DNA of 64,000 bases from DATKEJ01 sp963768715 (lineage in GTDB: Bacteria; Bacteroidota; Rhodothermia; Rhodothermales; DATKEJ01). Made by a program: the position numbers and the translations under genes. Numbering within the stretch: the first letter of the stretch is position 1; the number at the start of each line of letters is the position of its first letter. The stretch is taken from positions 186,001 through 250,000 of the forward strand of contig CAVYJC010000004.1 in assembly GCA_963768715.1 (NCBI GenBank). Reading direction: 5' to 3'. The notes beneath the pieces are model-generated. The model searched no databases. It was not told the origin of the DNA and saw nothing but the letters and a program-made list of their open reading frames with translations. Shown one piece after another: positions 26,990-35,800 of this stretch.

Positions 26990-28753
26990 TTACTTGCCCT
27001 TCTTCAGCGCTTTTGCGACGGGTTTAGCGGGACCCTTGCGCTTCTTCGTGCCCGATTCCAGTGCCGCAGCCGCCTGCTCTTCTTCGAGATGCTTGTTCAC
27101 GTACTTCTGCTGAACCGCCGAAAGCACGTTGTACATCAAGTAATAGAGGCTCAGTCCGGCGGCGAACTGGTTGAAAATCACGAGGATGAAGACCGGCATG
27201 ATCATCATCATGACCTTCATCTGACCCGCCTGCTGCTGCGTTCCTTGAAGGCGCATCTGAAGGACCATCGCTGCCGACATCAGCAGAGGGAATCCCGACA
27301 CGTGATTCCCATAAATAGGCAGGCTGAACGGAAGATGAAGGAGGACGTCGGGCGCCGAAAGGTCCGTGCACCAGAGAAAGCCCTGCTGGCGAATTTCGAT
27401 CGCTGACGGGAAGAACCTGAACAGCGAATACAGAATAGGAAGCTGCAGGAGCTGGGGCAGACAGCCCCCGATAGGATTCACTCCGGAATCCTTGTACAGC
27501 TTCATCATCGCCTGCTGCTGCTTCTGCGGATCGTCGCCGTACTTGTCCTTGATCTCCTGCATTTTCGGCTGCAGCTGCCGCATTTTCGCCATGCTCTTGA
27601 AAGACGACTTCGTCAGCGGATGCAGGATCAGCTTGATGAAGATGGCGAAGATGATAATGATGAGGCCGTAGCTCTCGAGGAATCTGCCCAGAAAGTGGAA
27701 TACGGGAATGATGACGTATTTCGCAATCGGGCGAGTGACGATCTGGGCGAATCCATAGTCGACGATGTCATAGAGATCGAGACCGTATTCCCGGATCCGG
27801 TAGTAATCGATCGGGCCCATGTAGACGCGGTAGGCATCCGGTACGGCGGTCGACGCGGAAGCGAGAAGGCGGGCCGTATAGTTCTCATCGACGACGACTC
27901 CTTCCGGGTCGCTGATGCGCTGACCCTCCAGCTCGGCGCCGCTCGTCTGGAATCCGGGAATCATCACGGCCGTGAAGAATCCGTTTCTCACCGCCACCCA
28001 GTCAACGGATCCATTCAGAATGACCTGCTGCTCGGGTTTCGAAACGAGGTTGATTTGCTCGACCTCTCCTCCGCTGTAGGCTATGGCTGCCGCCACGTTG
28101 GCCTCCTGCCGCGACCCGCCCTCCGAGAATGGGACGCCTCCATTCCAGACGATCTCGTAGCCGGATCGGGAGATGAATGCGGCTGGATTCTCCTTCTCGA
28201 CCGTCAAATCCACGTCGTAGGAATCGGGCTTGAAGGTATAGACCAACCGGAGCGCCCCTTTTCCGAGCTTAGCCGTAAAAGCTACGTTGACCGGCCCTTC
28301 GGAGGCATCGATTTCAGACTCGGCGTCCGACTCGAAGTACAGATCATGCGTAGAGATGAGGTGACTGGTAATCGACGTGAACTCGATACTGATCGCACCG
28401 CCGCTTTCCGGATCGACCATGTCGACTGGGGTCGTTTGATCGAACTGGAGGTAATCTTTCAGGACGAAGGACCGGATGGATCCGCCGCGGGTCGAGAGCG
28501 AGGCAACGTACTTGTCGGTTTCGACACGAATAGTTCGCTCTTCGCCGTTTTCGGCGGCCGCAAACAGCGAGTCGGGAGCCATAAGGGGCTGTTCTTCCGG
28601 CGGCGCCGGCTCCTGCGGCGGGGGGGCCACCTCGGTCGTGTCCGGAACCGATTCCTCGACGGGCTTGGGGGGCGGCTTGGGTGCGAACCAGACCAGCCAT
28701 ACAGTCATGAGCAGGCTGATCAGAATAACCGCTAGAACGGCGTTTCGATCCAT
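26990..28753 (-). CDS. yidC: membrane protein insertase YidC
   Basis: 587 residues. N-terminal helix AVLAVILISLLMTVWLVWF, then a Pro/Glu-rich linker (about 28-60), then the large periplasmic P1 domain typical of Gram-negatives (VETDKYVASLSTRGGSIRSF). The C-terminal insertase core has about five helices (FLESYGLIIIIFAIFIKLIL, MQEIKDKYGDDPQKQQQAMM, LPILYSLFRFFP), ending in a Lys-rich tail (KKRKGPAKPVAKALKKGK) that may contact the ribosome. It lies 6 bases after rnpA. The small yidD gene often found between them is absent. Confidence 0.96.
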   Translation of the reverse strand: MDRNAVLAVILISLLMTVWLVWFAPKPPPKPVEESVPDTTEVAPPPQEPAPPEEQPLMAPDSLFAAAENGEERTIRVETDKYVASLSTRGGSIRSFVLKDYLQFDQTTPVDMVDPESGGAISIEFTSITSHLISTHDLYFESDAESEIDASEGPVNVAFTAKLGKGALRLVYTFKPDSYDVDLTVEKENPAAFISRSGYEIVWNGGVPFSEGGSRQEANVAAAIAYSGGEVEQINLVSKPEQQVILNGSVDWVAVRNGFFTAVMIPGFQTSGAELEGQRISDPEGVVVDENYTARLLASASTAVPDAYRVYMGPIDYYRIREYGLDLYDIVDYGFAQIVTRPIAKYVIIPVFHFLGRFLESYGLIIIIFAIFIKLILHPLTKSSFKSMAKMRQLQPKMQEIKDKYGDDPQKQQQAMMKLYKDSGVNPIGGCLPQLLQLPILYSLFRFFPSAIEIRQQGFLWCTDLSAPDVLLHLPFSLPIYGNHVSGFPLLMSAAMVLQMRLQGTQQQAGQMKVMMMIMPVFILVIFNQFAAGLSLYYLMYNVLSAVQQKYVNKHLEEEQAAAALESGTKKRKGPAKPVAKALKKGK

Positions 28754-28759
28754 TTCACC

Positions 28760-29197
28760 TTACGAGGTAAGAGGAGATTTTGAACGCAGGCGCGATGCGA
28801 GGGAAGACAAGGCGCGCCGCATGTCGTCTCGGACGGCGGCAAACGGGGGCAGAATCGTCCCGCGAAAGATAACCATAAGAGCGAGGGCCTCCGGGCCATC
28901 CGGAAGGGCGTGTGAGAGGATCCCCTGCTCCTGTCTGTAACATTCGCGTAAAAGACGTTTGACGCGATTCCGCCGCACGGCGCCGCGCATCTGCTGACCG
29001 GGGGAAAACCCCACGAAAAGACGACCGTGCTCCGGAGGATCCACATCGCTTACGAGACGAAAGACGAATCGGATGCACCCAACGGCCAGAGACCCGGCAC
29101 GCGGTTCCGATCGATCGAATAGCGCCCGAATCCAACTGCGATGCTTTAAACTCGCTCGGCGTGGCAGTCGTAGGCGCACCCGCTCGAGCCGGTCCAC
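28760..29197 (-). CDS. rnpA: ribonuclease P protein component
   Basis: 145 residues starting at a GTG that directly follows the rpmH stop codon. The family fold starts at LPRRASLKHRSWIRALFDR. The RNR signature is clear in GAVRRNRVKRLLRECYR, and the C-terminal stretch ALALMVIFRG is typical. It binds RNase P RNA for tRNA 5' processing. It is basic throughout and coupled to rpmH, as in most bacteria. Confidence 0.93.
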   Translation of the reverse strand: MDRLERVRLRLPRRASLKHRSWIRALFDRSEPRAGSLAVGCIRFVFRLVSDVDPPEHGRLFVGFSPGQQMRGAVRRNRVKRLLRECYRQEQGILSHALPDGPEALALMVIFRGTILPPFAAVRDDMRRALSSLASRLRSKSPLTS

Positions 29198-29353
29198 CTA
29201 CTTGCCTGAACGTTCGTCACTCGCAGTCAGTCGAGAACGACCCCGCGAACGGCGGCGTGCAATCGCTTGACGGCCGCCTCTGGTTGCCATGCGCGCCCGG
29301 AATCCGTGCTTGTTCGCTCGCTTCCGACGGCTGGGCTGAAAGGTTCTTTTCAT
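29198..29353 (-). CDS. rpmH: 50S ribosomal protein L34
   Basis: 51 residues: MKRTFQPSRRKRANKHGF, then RMATRGGRQAIARRRSRGR. The first 44 residues match L34 closely. A short tail (SRLTASDERSGK) follows. The stop codon abuts the rnpA GTG start. It is the first gene of the rpmH-rnpA-yidC-mnmE transcript. A 7-bp stem (GCCGACA/TGTCGGC, 29375-29393) lies 22-40 bases upstream of the start, in the presumed leader. Confidence 0.96.
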   Translation of the reverse strand: MKRTFQPSRRKRANKHGFRARMATRGGRQAIARRRSRGRSRLTASDERSGK

Positions 29354-29656
29354 GTCCGCAATAAAAAGTCAAACGCCGACAAATACTGTCGGCTGGGTAC
29401 GCGTGAAGGCAAAGACCACAAATATACTGCTACGATTCCCAAAGAGCCAAGAGCGACGTTCCCCTGCCTTAGACGAAGATCCTGTGGAAAACGCCTACCG
29501 ACAGCCCCAGGGATTGTTGACTGCCAATTAGGAAAGACCTATTTTGGCAAGCTATCGTCGTAAGGGACTCCGGCGTCGAAAAAGAAGTGTCTTGATCTAC
29601 TCGAGATCCTTATTTCGATGGTCGCCGATGTCTCGAAGTTACGCAGACTGACTTTA
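29354..29656. promoter_or_regulatory. divergent promoter region between rpmH and rplM
   Basis: About 300 gene-free bases that must contain promoters for both ribosomal transcripts. Visible elements are the stem-loop GCCGACA/TGTCGGC at 29375-29393 next to rpmH and one 9-mer TGTGGAAAA (29483-29491) that fits the reverse complement of a relaxed DnaA box (TTWTNCACA). A single box without an AT-rich unwinding element does not make an origin. dnaA is not adjacent. Confidence 0.5.
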
Positions 29657-30100
29657 ATGAACCATAACAGTTACAGTACGCGCAGCACGCGCGTTGAGGA
29701 TGTCGAGCGCGAATGGTTCGTCGTTGATGCGGCGGGTCTGGTTGTTGGGCGGCTTGCCTCGCGTGTCGCCGCGATCCTTCGCGGCAAGCACAAACCGAAT
29801 TTCACACCGCATGTTGACGGTGGCGACTTCGTCATCGTCGTCAATGCGGACAAGGTCCGGTTCACCGGCCGGAAGGAACTCACGAAGGAGTATTTCCGCC
29901 ACACGGGTTATCCGGGCGGCGTGAAAACGGAAACTCCTGCTAAGGTTCGCGTCCGGAAGCCGACATTCATCGTAGAGAACGCGACTAAGGGCATGTTGCC
30001 GCACACAAAGATCGGTCGCACGATGATCAAGCGATTGAAGGTATATGCCGGTCCCGATCATCCGCATGCCGCGCAATCTCCGAAACCACTCGAAATTTAA
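29657..30100 (+). CDS. rplM: 50S ribosomal protein L13
   Basis: 147 residues from the ATG of MNHNSYSTRSTRVEDVEREW; an upstream extension to 29618 is not family-like. REWFVVDAAGLVVGRLASRVAAIL, GDFVIVVNADKVRFTGRK and MLPHTKIGRTMIKRLKVYAG are L13 signatures. It is followed 16 bases later by rpsI, the universal L13-S9 pair. Confidence 0.97.
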   Translation: MNHNSYSTRSTRVEDVEREWFVVDAAGLVVGRLASRVAAILRGKHKPNFTPHVDGGDFVIVVNADKVRFTGRKELTKEYFRHTGYPGGVKTETPAKVRVRKPTFIVENATKGMLPHTKIGRTMIKRLKVYAGPDHPHAAQSPKPLEI

Positions 30101-30116
30101 TTTTTGAACGTAGCAG

Positions 30117-30512
30117 ATGGCAGCAAGCGATCAAATCAATGCTATAGGGCGCCGTAAGACGGCGGTAGCCAGGGTATATATGAGCCCGGGAAGCGGCAAG
30201 GTGATAGTCAACAAGAAGCCGGTCGACCAATACTTCCCTCTGGCCTGGCGGCGTCGGCTTCTGGATAAGCCGTTCAATGCCACCGAAACCGCAGGCAAGT
30301 TTGACGTCGTCGTGAATGCGCGAGGCGGTGGCGTTCACGGACAGCTCGAAGCGATCGTGCTGGGTATCTCGCGCGCGCTTACGAAGTACGACGAAGATTT
30401 AGTGCGGCCACTTCGCAGTGCCGGGCTTCTGACGCGCGACTCCCGTATGGTGGAGCGCAAGAAGTACGGACGCCCGAAGGCACGCAAGAGATTCCAGTTC
30501 TCGAAACGATAG
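30117..30512 (+). CDS. rpsI: 30S ribosomal protein S9
   Basis: 131 residues. AIGRRKTAVARVYMSPGSGKV at the N-terminus, GGGVHGQLEAIVLGISRAL, and the C-terminal tail DSRMVERKKYGRPKARKRFQFSKR, which reaches the ribosomal P site, are all present. It is co-transcribed with rplM. Confidence 0.97.
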   Translation: MAASDQINAIGRRKTAVARVYMSPGSGKVIVNKKPVDQYFPLAWRRRLLDKPFNATETAGKFDVVVNARGGGVHGQLEAIVLGISRALTKYDEDLVRPLRSAGLLTRDSRMVERKKYGRPKARKRFQFSKR

Positions 30513-30550
30513 GTTTCGAAGCTGGACGCTTAAAGTATTTAATCATCATG

Positions 30551-30587
30551 CGGCCCGATGCGGGGCCGGGTGTCCCGATTTGTCGGG
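30551..30587 (+). promoter_or_regulatory. two short hairpins in the rpsI-rpsB gap
   Basis: CGGCCC/GGGCCG (30551-30568) is followed by CCCGA/TCGGG (30574-30587) within the 126-base gap before rpsB. They could form a weak terminator for rplM-rpsI (no T-run) or part of an S2 autoregulatory leader. Neither is demonstrated. Confidence 0.35.
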
Positions 30588-30638
30588 GTCAGCCTCCGCA
30601 AGTGACGGTCGTAGTTGTCTAACCCGAACCATCTCAAT

Positions 30639-31421
30639 ATGAGTCGCGTCAGTGTTGAAGAACTGATCCGGGCCGGTGCCCATTTCGGTCACCTTACCCG
30701 TCGTTGGAATCCGAAAATGCGTCCCTACATTTTCATGGAGCGCAACGGAATCCACGTAATCGATGTAAAGAAGACCCAGGCCATGATCGACGACGTGGCC
30801 GATACGGTCTCCACGTTGGCCGGCCGAAAGCGTTACATCCTCTTCGTAGGCACGAAGAAGCAGGCGAGAGAAGTCGTGACCCAGGAGGCAAAGCGTTGTG
30901 GTATGCCCTATGTCACCGAACGCTGGCTTGGCGGTATGCTCACGAACTTCCAGACAATCCGGCAGTCGATCCGCCGCATGGAGCAGATCGGCAAAATGCA
31001 GGAGGACGGCACGCTCGCCCAGCTCAAGAAGAAAGAACGCCTCATGCGGTCGCGCGAGCTCGAAAAGCTCGAGCGGACACTGTCAGGTATCGCACAGATG
31101 CCGCGCATCCCGGACGCTGTCTTCGTCGTCGACATCAAACGTGAGCATATCGCGGTCAGCGAGGCACGCCGCCTCGGCGTACCGGTAATCGCTATGGTCG
31201 ACACGAACTGCGATCCGGACTTGGTCGATTACCCGATTCCGGCGAACGACGATGCGCTCCGGTCGATCAAACTGATTACGACAGTCATCGCCGATGCCGT
31301 CCTCGAGGGGCTCAAAGCCGGCGAGATCGAACTGGATGAGTCAGCCGCGGAAAAGGAGAAGCTCGAACTGGAGCACGCCGAAGTGGCCAAAGAGGAAGAA
31401 AACGAAACCGCCGAATCGTAG
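30639..31421 (+). CDS. rpsB: 30S ribosomal protein S2
   Basis: 260 residues from MSRVSVEELIRAGAHFGH (a TTG 24 bases upstream is also in frame). HFGHLTRRWNPKMRPYIF, IHVIDVKKTQAMIDD, GGMLTNFQTIRQSIRRM and GVPVIAMVDTNCDPDLVDYP are S2 signatures. The C-terminal 30 residues are strongly acidic. It precedes tsf, as in most bacteria. Confidence 0.97.
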   Translation: MSRVSVEELIRAGAHFGHLTRRWNPKMRPYIFMERNGIHVIDVKKTQAMIDDVADTVSTLAGRKRYILFVGTKKQAREVVTQEAKRCGMPYVTERWLGGMLTNFQTIRQSIRRMEQIGKMQEDGTLAQLKKKERLMRSRELEKLERTLSGIAQMPRIPDAVFVVDIKREHIAVSEARRLGVPVIAMVDTNCDPDLVDYPIPANDDALRSIKLITTVIADAVLEGLKAGEIELDESAAEKEKLELEHAEVAKEEENETAES

Positions 31422-31472
31422 GCCCGCCACCCGCCGCGGACTTACGAGGTGACAACGTATCCCATAGATATA

Positions 31473-32303
31473 ATGATTTCTGCAAGTGACGTTAAGCGAC
31501 TCCGGGACATGACCGGGGCCGGGATGATGGATTGCAAGAAAGCGCTCACCGAATCAGGTGGAGATTTCGAAGCCGCTATCGACTTCCTTCGCAAGAAGGG
31601 CCAGAAGGTGTCGGCCAAACGCGCCGATCGTGAGGCCAAGGAAGGCGTGATCGTGACCGCTGTCACCGATGACGGAAGCACCGGCGTAATCGCCGAAGTG
31701 AACTGCGAAACGGACTTCGTTGCACGAAACGAGGAGTTTCAAGGATTTGCCGATGAGATCGCTGCCTTGGCGCTTTCCGCCAGACCCGTCGATCTCGACG
31801 CCCTCTCAGCTCTGAATTTGTCTGACGGCGTCAGCGTGAAACAGCGAGTCGAAGAACTGACCGGCAAAATCGGTGAGCTCATCGGAATCAGACGGTTTGC
31901 CGTCGTTGACGCGCCCTCAGGCGGTCGCGTGGTTGCGTACATACATCCCGGCTCACGCCTGGGCGTGCTCGTGACCATGTCGGGAAATGGCAACCTGGAA
32001 GCTGTCGGACGCGACGTGGCCATGCAGGTAGCAGCCATGAGTCCGGTCGCCACCCATAGAGAAGAAGTCGACGCCACGCTGCAAGAGAAAGAAATGGAAA
32101 TCGCGCGCGAAATGGCGCGCAACGAGGGAAAGCCGGAGAACATCGTCGACCGGATTGCCACGGGTAAACTCGAACGTTTTTTCAAGGACAACGTCCTGCT
32201 CGAGCAGGCGTTCGTCAAAGATTCGTCCCAGACGGTGGAGCAAATCCTCCGCGGGGCCGAATCGGAAGTCCACGGTTTTGAGCGATACGCGCTGGGAGCC
32301 TGA
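31473..32303 (+). CDS. tsf: translation elongation factor Ts
   Basis: 276 residues from the ATG of MISASDVKRLRDMTGAGMMD; a GTG at 31449 is in frame but adds no conserved residues. The UBA-like N-terminus (MTGAGMMDCKKALTESGGD) and CETDFVARNEEF are diagnostic, followed by two dimerisation-like repeats. It is the guanine nucleotide exchange factor for EF-Tu. A strong terminator follows 20 bases after its stop, closing the rpsB-tsf transcript. Confidence 0.97.
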   Translation: MISASDVKRLRDMTGAGMMDCKKALTESGGDFEAAIDFLRKKGQKVSAKRADREAKEGVIVTAVTDDGSTGVIAEVNCETDFVARNEEFQGFADEIAALALSARPVDLDALSALNLSDGVSVKQRVEELTGKIGELIGIRRFAVVDAPSGGRVVAYIHPGSRLGVLVTMSGNGNLEAVGRDVAMQVAAMSPVATHREEVDATLQEKEMEIAREMARNEGKPENIVDRIATGKLERFFKDNVLLEQAFVKDSSQTVEQILRGAESEVHGFERYALGA

Positions 32304-32322
32304 ATGGAACAGAATCGCAAAC

Positions 32323-32357
32323 AAGGGGTGTGCCGATAAGCGGTGCACCCCTTTTTC
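32323..32357 (+). terminator. rho-independent terminator after tsf
   Basis: A 12-bp stem, AAGGGGTGTGCC with GGTGCACCCCTT (two G-U pairs), closes over a 7-base loop and runs into TTTCG. It is the clearest intrinsic terminator in the window. Confidence 0.85.
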
Positions 32358-32453
32358 GTTTACATCACTGGCAACGGTGCTTTGCATGGCTAAACAGTCG
32401 ATGCTTACTTTTCGCAGCGCGACCTTCACTGACCCCGGCAACCAGAAAAGACA

Positions 32454-33203
32454 TTGAATACGCTCAAGTACAAACGGGTCTTGCTCAAACTGAGCGGTGA
32501 GTCGTTGATGGGTAAGAAGGAATTCGGGATCGATCCGGAGGTGCTCGATGGGTACGCCGGCGAAATCAGAGAGGTTGTCGATACAGGCGTCGAGCTTGCC
32601 GTGGTCATCGGCGGCGGTAACATCTTCCGCGGCGTCGATTGGGCGTCAGACGATGCGACGAGAGCCCATGGCGACTACATGGGAATGTTGGCCACGATGA
32701 TCAACGCGATGGCCCTCCAGGATGCCCTCGAACACGCAGGCGTCTACACACGCCTCCTGTCGGCCATCAAGATGGAGCAGATCGCCGAACCCTTTATCCG
32801 GCGGCGCGCCATTCGCCATCTCGAGAAAGGCCGAGTCGTGATCTTCGGTGCGGGCACGGGCAACCCATACTTCACGACCGACACCGCAGCCTCGTTGAGA
32901 GCCGCCGAGATCGGCGCCGAAGTCATCCTGAAAGGAACCCGCGTCAGCGGCGTCTTTTCCGCAGATCCGGAAAAGGACCCGACTGCCGAGCGTTTCACGA
33001 GCATCAGCGGTATGGAAGTGCTCCGGCGTAACCTCTCCGTGATGGACCTGACTGCCATCACGCTATGTCGTGAGTCGCTGATACCCATCGTCGTGTTCGA
33101 TATGAATCAGAAGGGTAATCTGCTTCGCGTTCTCTACGGTGAGCCGATCGGAACCACCGTTCACTGGAACGATCTGGAGCACTCCGAACGAGAAAGCTAT
33201 TAA
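32454..33203 (+). CDS. pyrH: uridylate kinase (UMP kinase)
   Basis: 249 residues with a TTG start (NTLKYKRVLLKLSGESLMG); no ATG is available in frame before the conserved first strand. VVIGGGNIFRG, DYMGMLATMINAMALQDAL, FTTDTAASLRAAEI and the C-terminal DLTAITLCRES are typical of hexameric bacterial UMP kinases of the amino-acid-kinase fold. It lies between tsf and frr, the standard order rpsB-tsf-pyrH-frr. Confidence 0.96.
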   Translation: MNTLKYKRVLLKLSGESLMGKKEFGIDPEVLDGYAGEIREVVDTGVELAVVIGGGNIFRGVDWASDDATRAHGDYMGMLATMINAMALQDALEHAGVYTRLLSAIKMEQIAEPFIRRRAIRHLEKGRVVIFGAGTGNPYFTTDTAASLRAAEIGAEVILKGTRVSGVFSADPEKDPTAERFTSISGMEVLRRNLSVMDLTAITLCRESLIPIVVFDMNQKGNLLRVLYGEPIGTTVHWNDLEHSERESY

Positions 33204-33204
33204 G

Positions 33205-33232
33205 TCAAGAATCAAGAAGAATCGGAATCGGG
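33205..33232. repeat. short heptad tract between pyrH and frr
   Basis: TCAAGAA occurs twice in tandem and is followed by GAATCGG and AATCGGG, again in 7-base steps. It fills most of the 38-base gap. Confidence 0.55.
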
Positions 33233-33241
33233 GTTTGCGTC

Positions 33242-33811
33242 ATGATTGGACTCGAAATGAAAGAAATCGTCGCCGATACCAAGGAGCAAATGAATAAGTC
33301 GCTCGAGCACCTTGCCGGTGAACTGAAGGCGATCCGTGCTGGACGCGCCACGCCTTCCATGCTGGATACGGTCTTGGTCGAATACTACGGATCGATGACC
33401 CCGTTGAATCAGGTTGCAAGCGTCAGCGCACCTTCGCCTGACTTGCTCCTTGTACAGGTATGGGACAAATCCGCCGTTTCATCCATTGAGCGCGGAATTA
33501 TGGCCGCAAACATAGGCCTGAATCCTTCGAACGACGGCGAGTTGATCAGAATTCCCGTGCCGCCACTCTCGGAAGAGCGACGACACGACCTCGTCAAAGT
33601 CGCGAAGAACCGCGGTGAAGAGGTGAAAGTCTCCATCAGAAACGTGCGCCGATCGGCCCGAGATGAGATTAAGCGTATTCAAAAGGATCAGTCCCTGCCT
33701 GAGGACATGCGCTTCGAAGCGGAAGAGCGGGTCGAGAAACTGACCCACGAATTTATCGAGGCGGTCGACCACGCCCTCGAAAAGAAGGAGACCGAGATCC
33801 TCGAGGTCTGA
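33242..33811 (+). CDS. frr: ribosome recycling factor
   Basis: 189 residues. ELKAIRAGRATPSMLDTVLVEYYGS, IRIPVPPLSEERRHDLVKVAK and VSIRNVRRSARDEIK are family signatures. The helical domain is complete and the length normal. With EF-G it splits post-termination ribosomes. It is the last gene before tRNA-Ser. Confidence 0.97.
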   Translation: MIGLEMKEIVADTKEQMNKSLEHLAGELKAIRAGRATPSMLDTVLVEYYGSMTPLNQVASVSAPSPDLLLVQVWDKSAVSSIERGIMAANIGLNPSNDGELIRIPVPPLSEERRHDLVKVAKNRGEEVKVSIRNVRRSARDEIKRIQKDQSLPEDMRFEAEERVEKLTHEFIEAVDHALEKKETEILEV

Positions 33812-33833
33812 TCAAGTCAGGAATTTCACGCGA

Positions 33834-33924
<91 letters not shown>

Positions 33925-33966
33925 TTCCAGCCCGCGACGGGCCCCGACCACCCTATAGAGGATCCA

Positions 33967-34849
33967 ATGGTTGAGAGCATGACCGGCTTCGGCCGGGGAG
34001 AAACAGAACAGAACGGCGTATCCGCCGAAGTGGAAGTCCGCTCCGTCAACAACCGCTTCTGCGACGTTTCTGTGCGGCTTCCGCGACACCTTGGCGTCGT
34101 ACGAGTACGAGATTCAGCAGATCGTTCGCCAGTCGGTCGGCCGGGGTAAAGTCAATGTCCACGTTCGCCTGGAGAGCGGACCCACATCCGGCCCCCCGCT
34201 CCAGATCGATGCCGCAGCTGCGCAAGACCTACCGCGAGCCTGCTCGAGGAATTGCGCGAAACTACCGGGGTCACCGGGGAAATCAAACTCGAACACCTGC
34301 TGTCTTTCAACGACATCTTCGTCCAGAACTGATGAGGAGGACGACGTCGACGGCAACTGGACGGTCGTCCAGAAAGCGCTCGAGCTCGCCCTGGAGGAAT
34401 TCCGATCGATGAGACTCAGAGAAGGGCAGGCCCTGGCTGAGGACCTGAAGCAGCGGCTCGACATCATGTCCAACGCCCTCGCCGAAATCGAGGCGCGCGC
34501 TCCCGAGCGTATCGAGGAGGCCACCAAGCGTCTCAAGAGCCGGATCGCATCCCTGATCGAAGACGAAAATGTCGACGAAACCCGTCTGGCCACCGAAGTC
34601 GCCCTCCTGTCGGATCGATTCGACATCACCGAGGAGTGCGTTCGACTCAGATCGCATATCACCGTGTTCCGCGAAGCGCTCGACGGCGACGAGTCCCCGG
34701 GTCGCAAATTGAACTTTCTCACGCAGGAGATCCATCGTGAGGTCAATACGATCGGCTCGAAGGCGAATGATTTCTCGATCTCGCATCAGTCCGTCCAACT
34801 GAAGGAAGAACTCGAGCGAATCCGCGAGCAGGTTCAGAACATCCAATGA
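33967..34849 (+). CDS. yicC: YicC/YloC-family endoribonuclease, broken by three frame slips
   Basis: The family sequence is readable but spread over frames. MVESMTGFGRGETEQNGVSAEVEVRSVNNR starts at 33967. YEYEIQQIVRQSVGRGKVNVHV continues in the next frame after an extra G near 34103. SLLEELRETTGVTGEI then KLEHLLSFNDIFVQN lies in the third frame (about 34231-34328). The remainder from DEEDDVDGNW to the end (34330-34849) returns to the second frame. The C-terminal motifs LLSDRFDITEECVRLRSH and GSKANDFSISHQ are intact. YicC is an RNA decay enzyme. The stop overlaps the gmk ATG (ATGA), the usual neighbour. Either the gene is inactivated or this stretch has uncorrected indels. Confidence 0.85.
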
Positions 34850-35424
34850 AAATCGTCGTCCTCACCGCTCCGAGCGGGGCAGGAAAAACAACCATCGCGC
34901 ACCGCATCCTTCAGGCCTTCCCGAGCATGCGGTTCTCCGTCTCGGCCACTACGCGCCGTCCGCGAAAGACGGAAAAGGACGCCGTCGATTATTACTTCCT
35001 CAGCGAGGCCGAATTTCGCCGCAAGCTCGCAGCCGGCGAGTTTGTCGAGCACGAAGAGGTCTATCCGGGCTTGATGTACGGTACACTCAGATCTGAGCTG
35101 GAAAAAGGTACTGCAGACACCCCCGTCCTCCTCGATATCGACGTCCGAGGCGCTTGGAGCGTCAAAGAAGCTTTCGGCGACGACGCACGCGTCATCTACG
35201 TAAAGCCCCCGTCGATTTCCGATCTCATCAAACGCCTGAAAAATCGCGCTACAGACTCGGAGCAGGACCTCGCTAAGCGGACCGCTCGCTTCTACTTCGA
35301 AACGAGCTTCGAAGACCGATTCGACTTCGTCGTAACGAATGACGATCTCGAGACCGCAGTCAAGGAAACAATCGATATAGTGGCTGCGTTTTTACTTGCT
35401 ACGAGTGAAAAAGACGCCGATTAG
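34846..35424 (+). CDS. gmk: guanylate kinase
   Basis: 192 residues. P-loop LTAPSGAGKTTIAHRIL, the GMP-binding SVSATTRRPRKTEKDAVDYYFLS, and HEEVYPGLMYGTLRSELE are typical. ATP + GMP to ADP + GDP. The start overlaps the yicC stop, and the omega subunit gene follows 32 bases later, a conserved yicC-gmk-rpoZ-coaBC order. Confidence 0.97.
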   Translation: MKIVVLTAPSGAGKTTIAHRILQAFPSMRFSVSATTRRPRKTEKDAVDYYFLSEAEFRRKLAAGEFVEHEEVYPGLMYGTLRSELEKGTADTPVLLDIDVRGAWSVKEAFGDDARVIYVKPPSISDLIKRLKNRATDSEQDLAKRTARFYFETSFEDRFDFVVTNDDLETAVKETIDIVAAFLLATSEKDAD

Positions 35425-35456
35425 GCGCCACCGATACCCAAACTTCTCTGAAGGCC

Positions 35457-35765
35457 ATGCCGATCAAAACGATTGATGTAGATGCCCTGACCAACCAGGT
35501 GGGCAACCTGTATGAAGCCGTCGTCATCATTTCCAAGCGTTCGCGGCAGGTCGCTGTCAATACGAAGGCGGAATTGGACGACAAGTTGTCGTATTTCGAG
35601 GGTTTCGAGAACGAGCTCGATGACGCCCGGATGAGCGAAGAACAGCAGCGGATCTCTGTAGAGTACGAGACACGCCCGAAGCCCGAAGAAACGGCCATCA
35701 AGGAGATGTTCAATCACGAGATCTACTATCGGCGGCCGGGTCAAGAGGACAGGACCGAATCCTGA
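35457..35765 (+). CDS. rpoZ: DNA-directed RNA polymerase subunit omega (Rpb6-like, Bacteroidota type)
   Basis: 102 residues. LTNQVGNLYEAVVIISKRSRQVA and the acidic helix ELDDKLSYFEGFENELDDAR match the divergent omega/Rpb6 proteins of Bacteroidota. The C-terminal KPEETAIKEMFNHEIYYRRP is also typical. Its position between gmk and coaBC supports the call. Confidence 0.88.
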   Translation: MPIKTIDVDALTNQVGNLYEAVVIISKRSRQVAVNTKAELDDKLSYFEGFENELDDARMSEEQQRISVEYETRPKPEETAIKEMFNHEIYYRRPGQEDRTES

Positions 35766-35800
35766 TGGTCGATCCGGGCGGTCCCTGGAGGTAGCCCGTA

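Noticed and set aside
27620..28735. 371-residue open frame antisense to yidC
   Set aside because: Shadow of yidC; no recognisable fold.
29354..29656. Possible chromosomal origin next to rpmH
   Set aside because: Only one relaxed DnaA-box match, no clear AT-rich unwinding region, and dnaA/dnaN are not adjacent.
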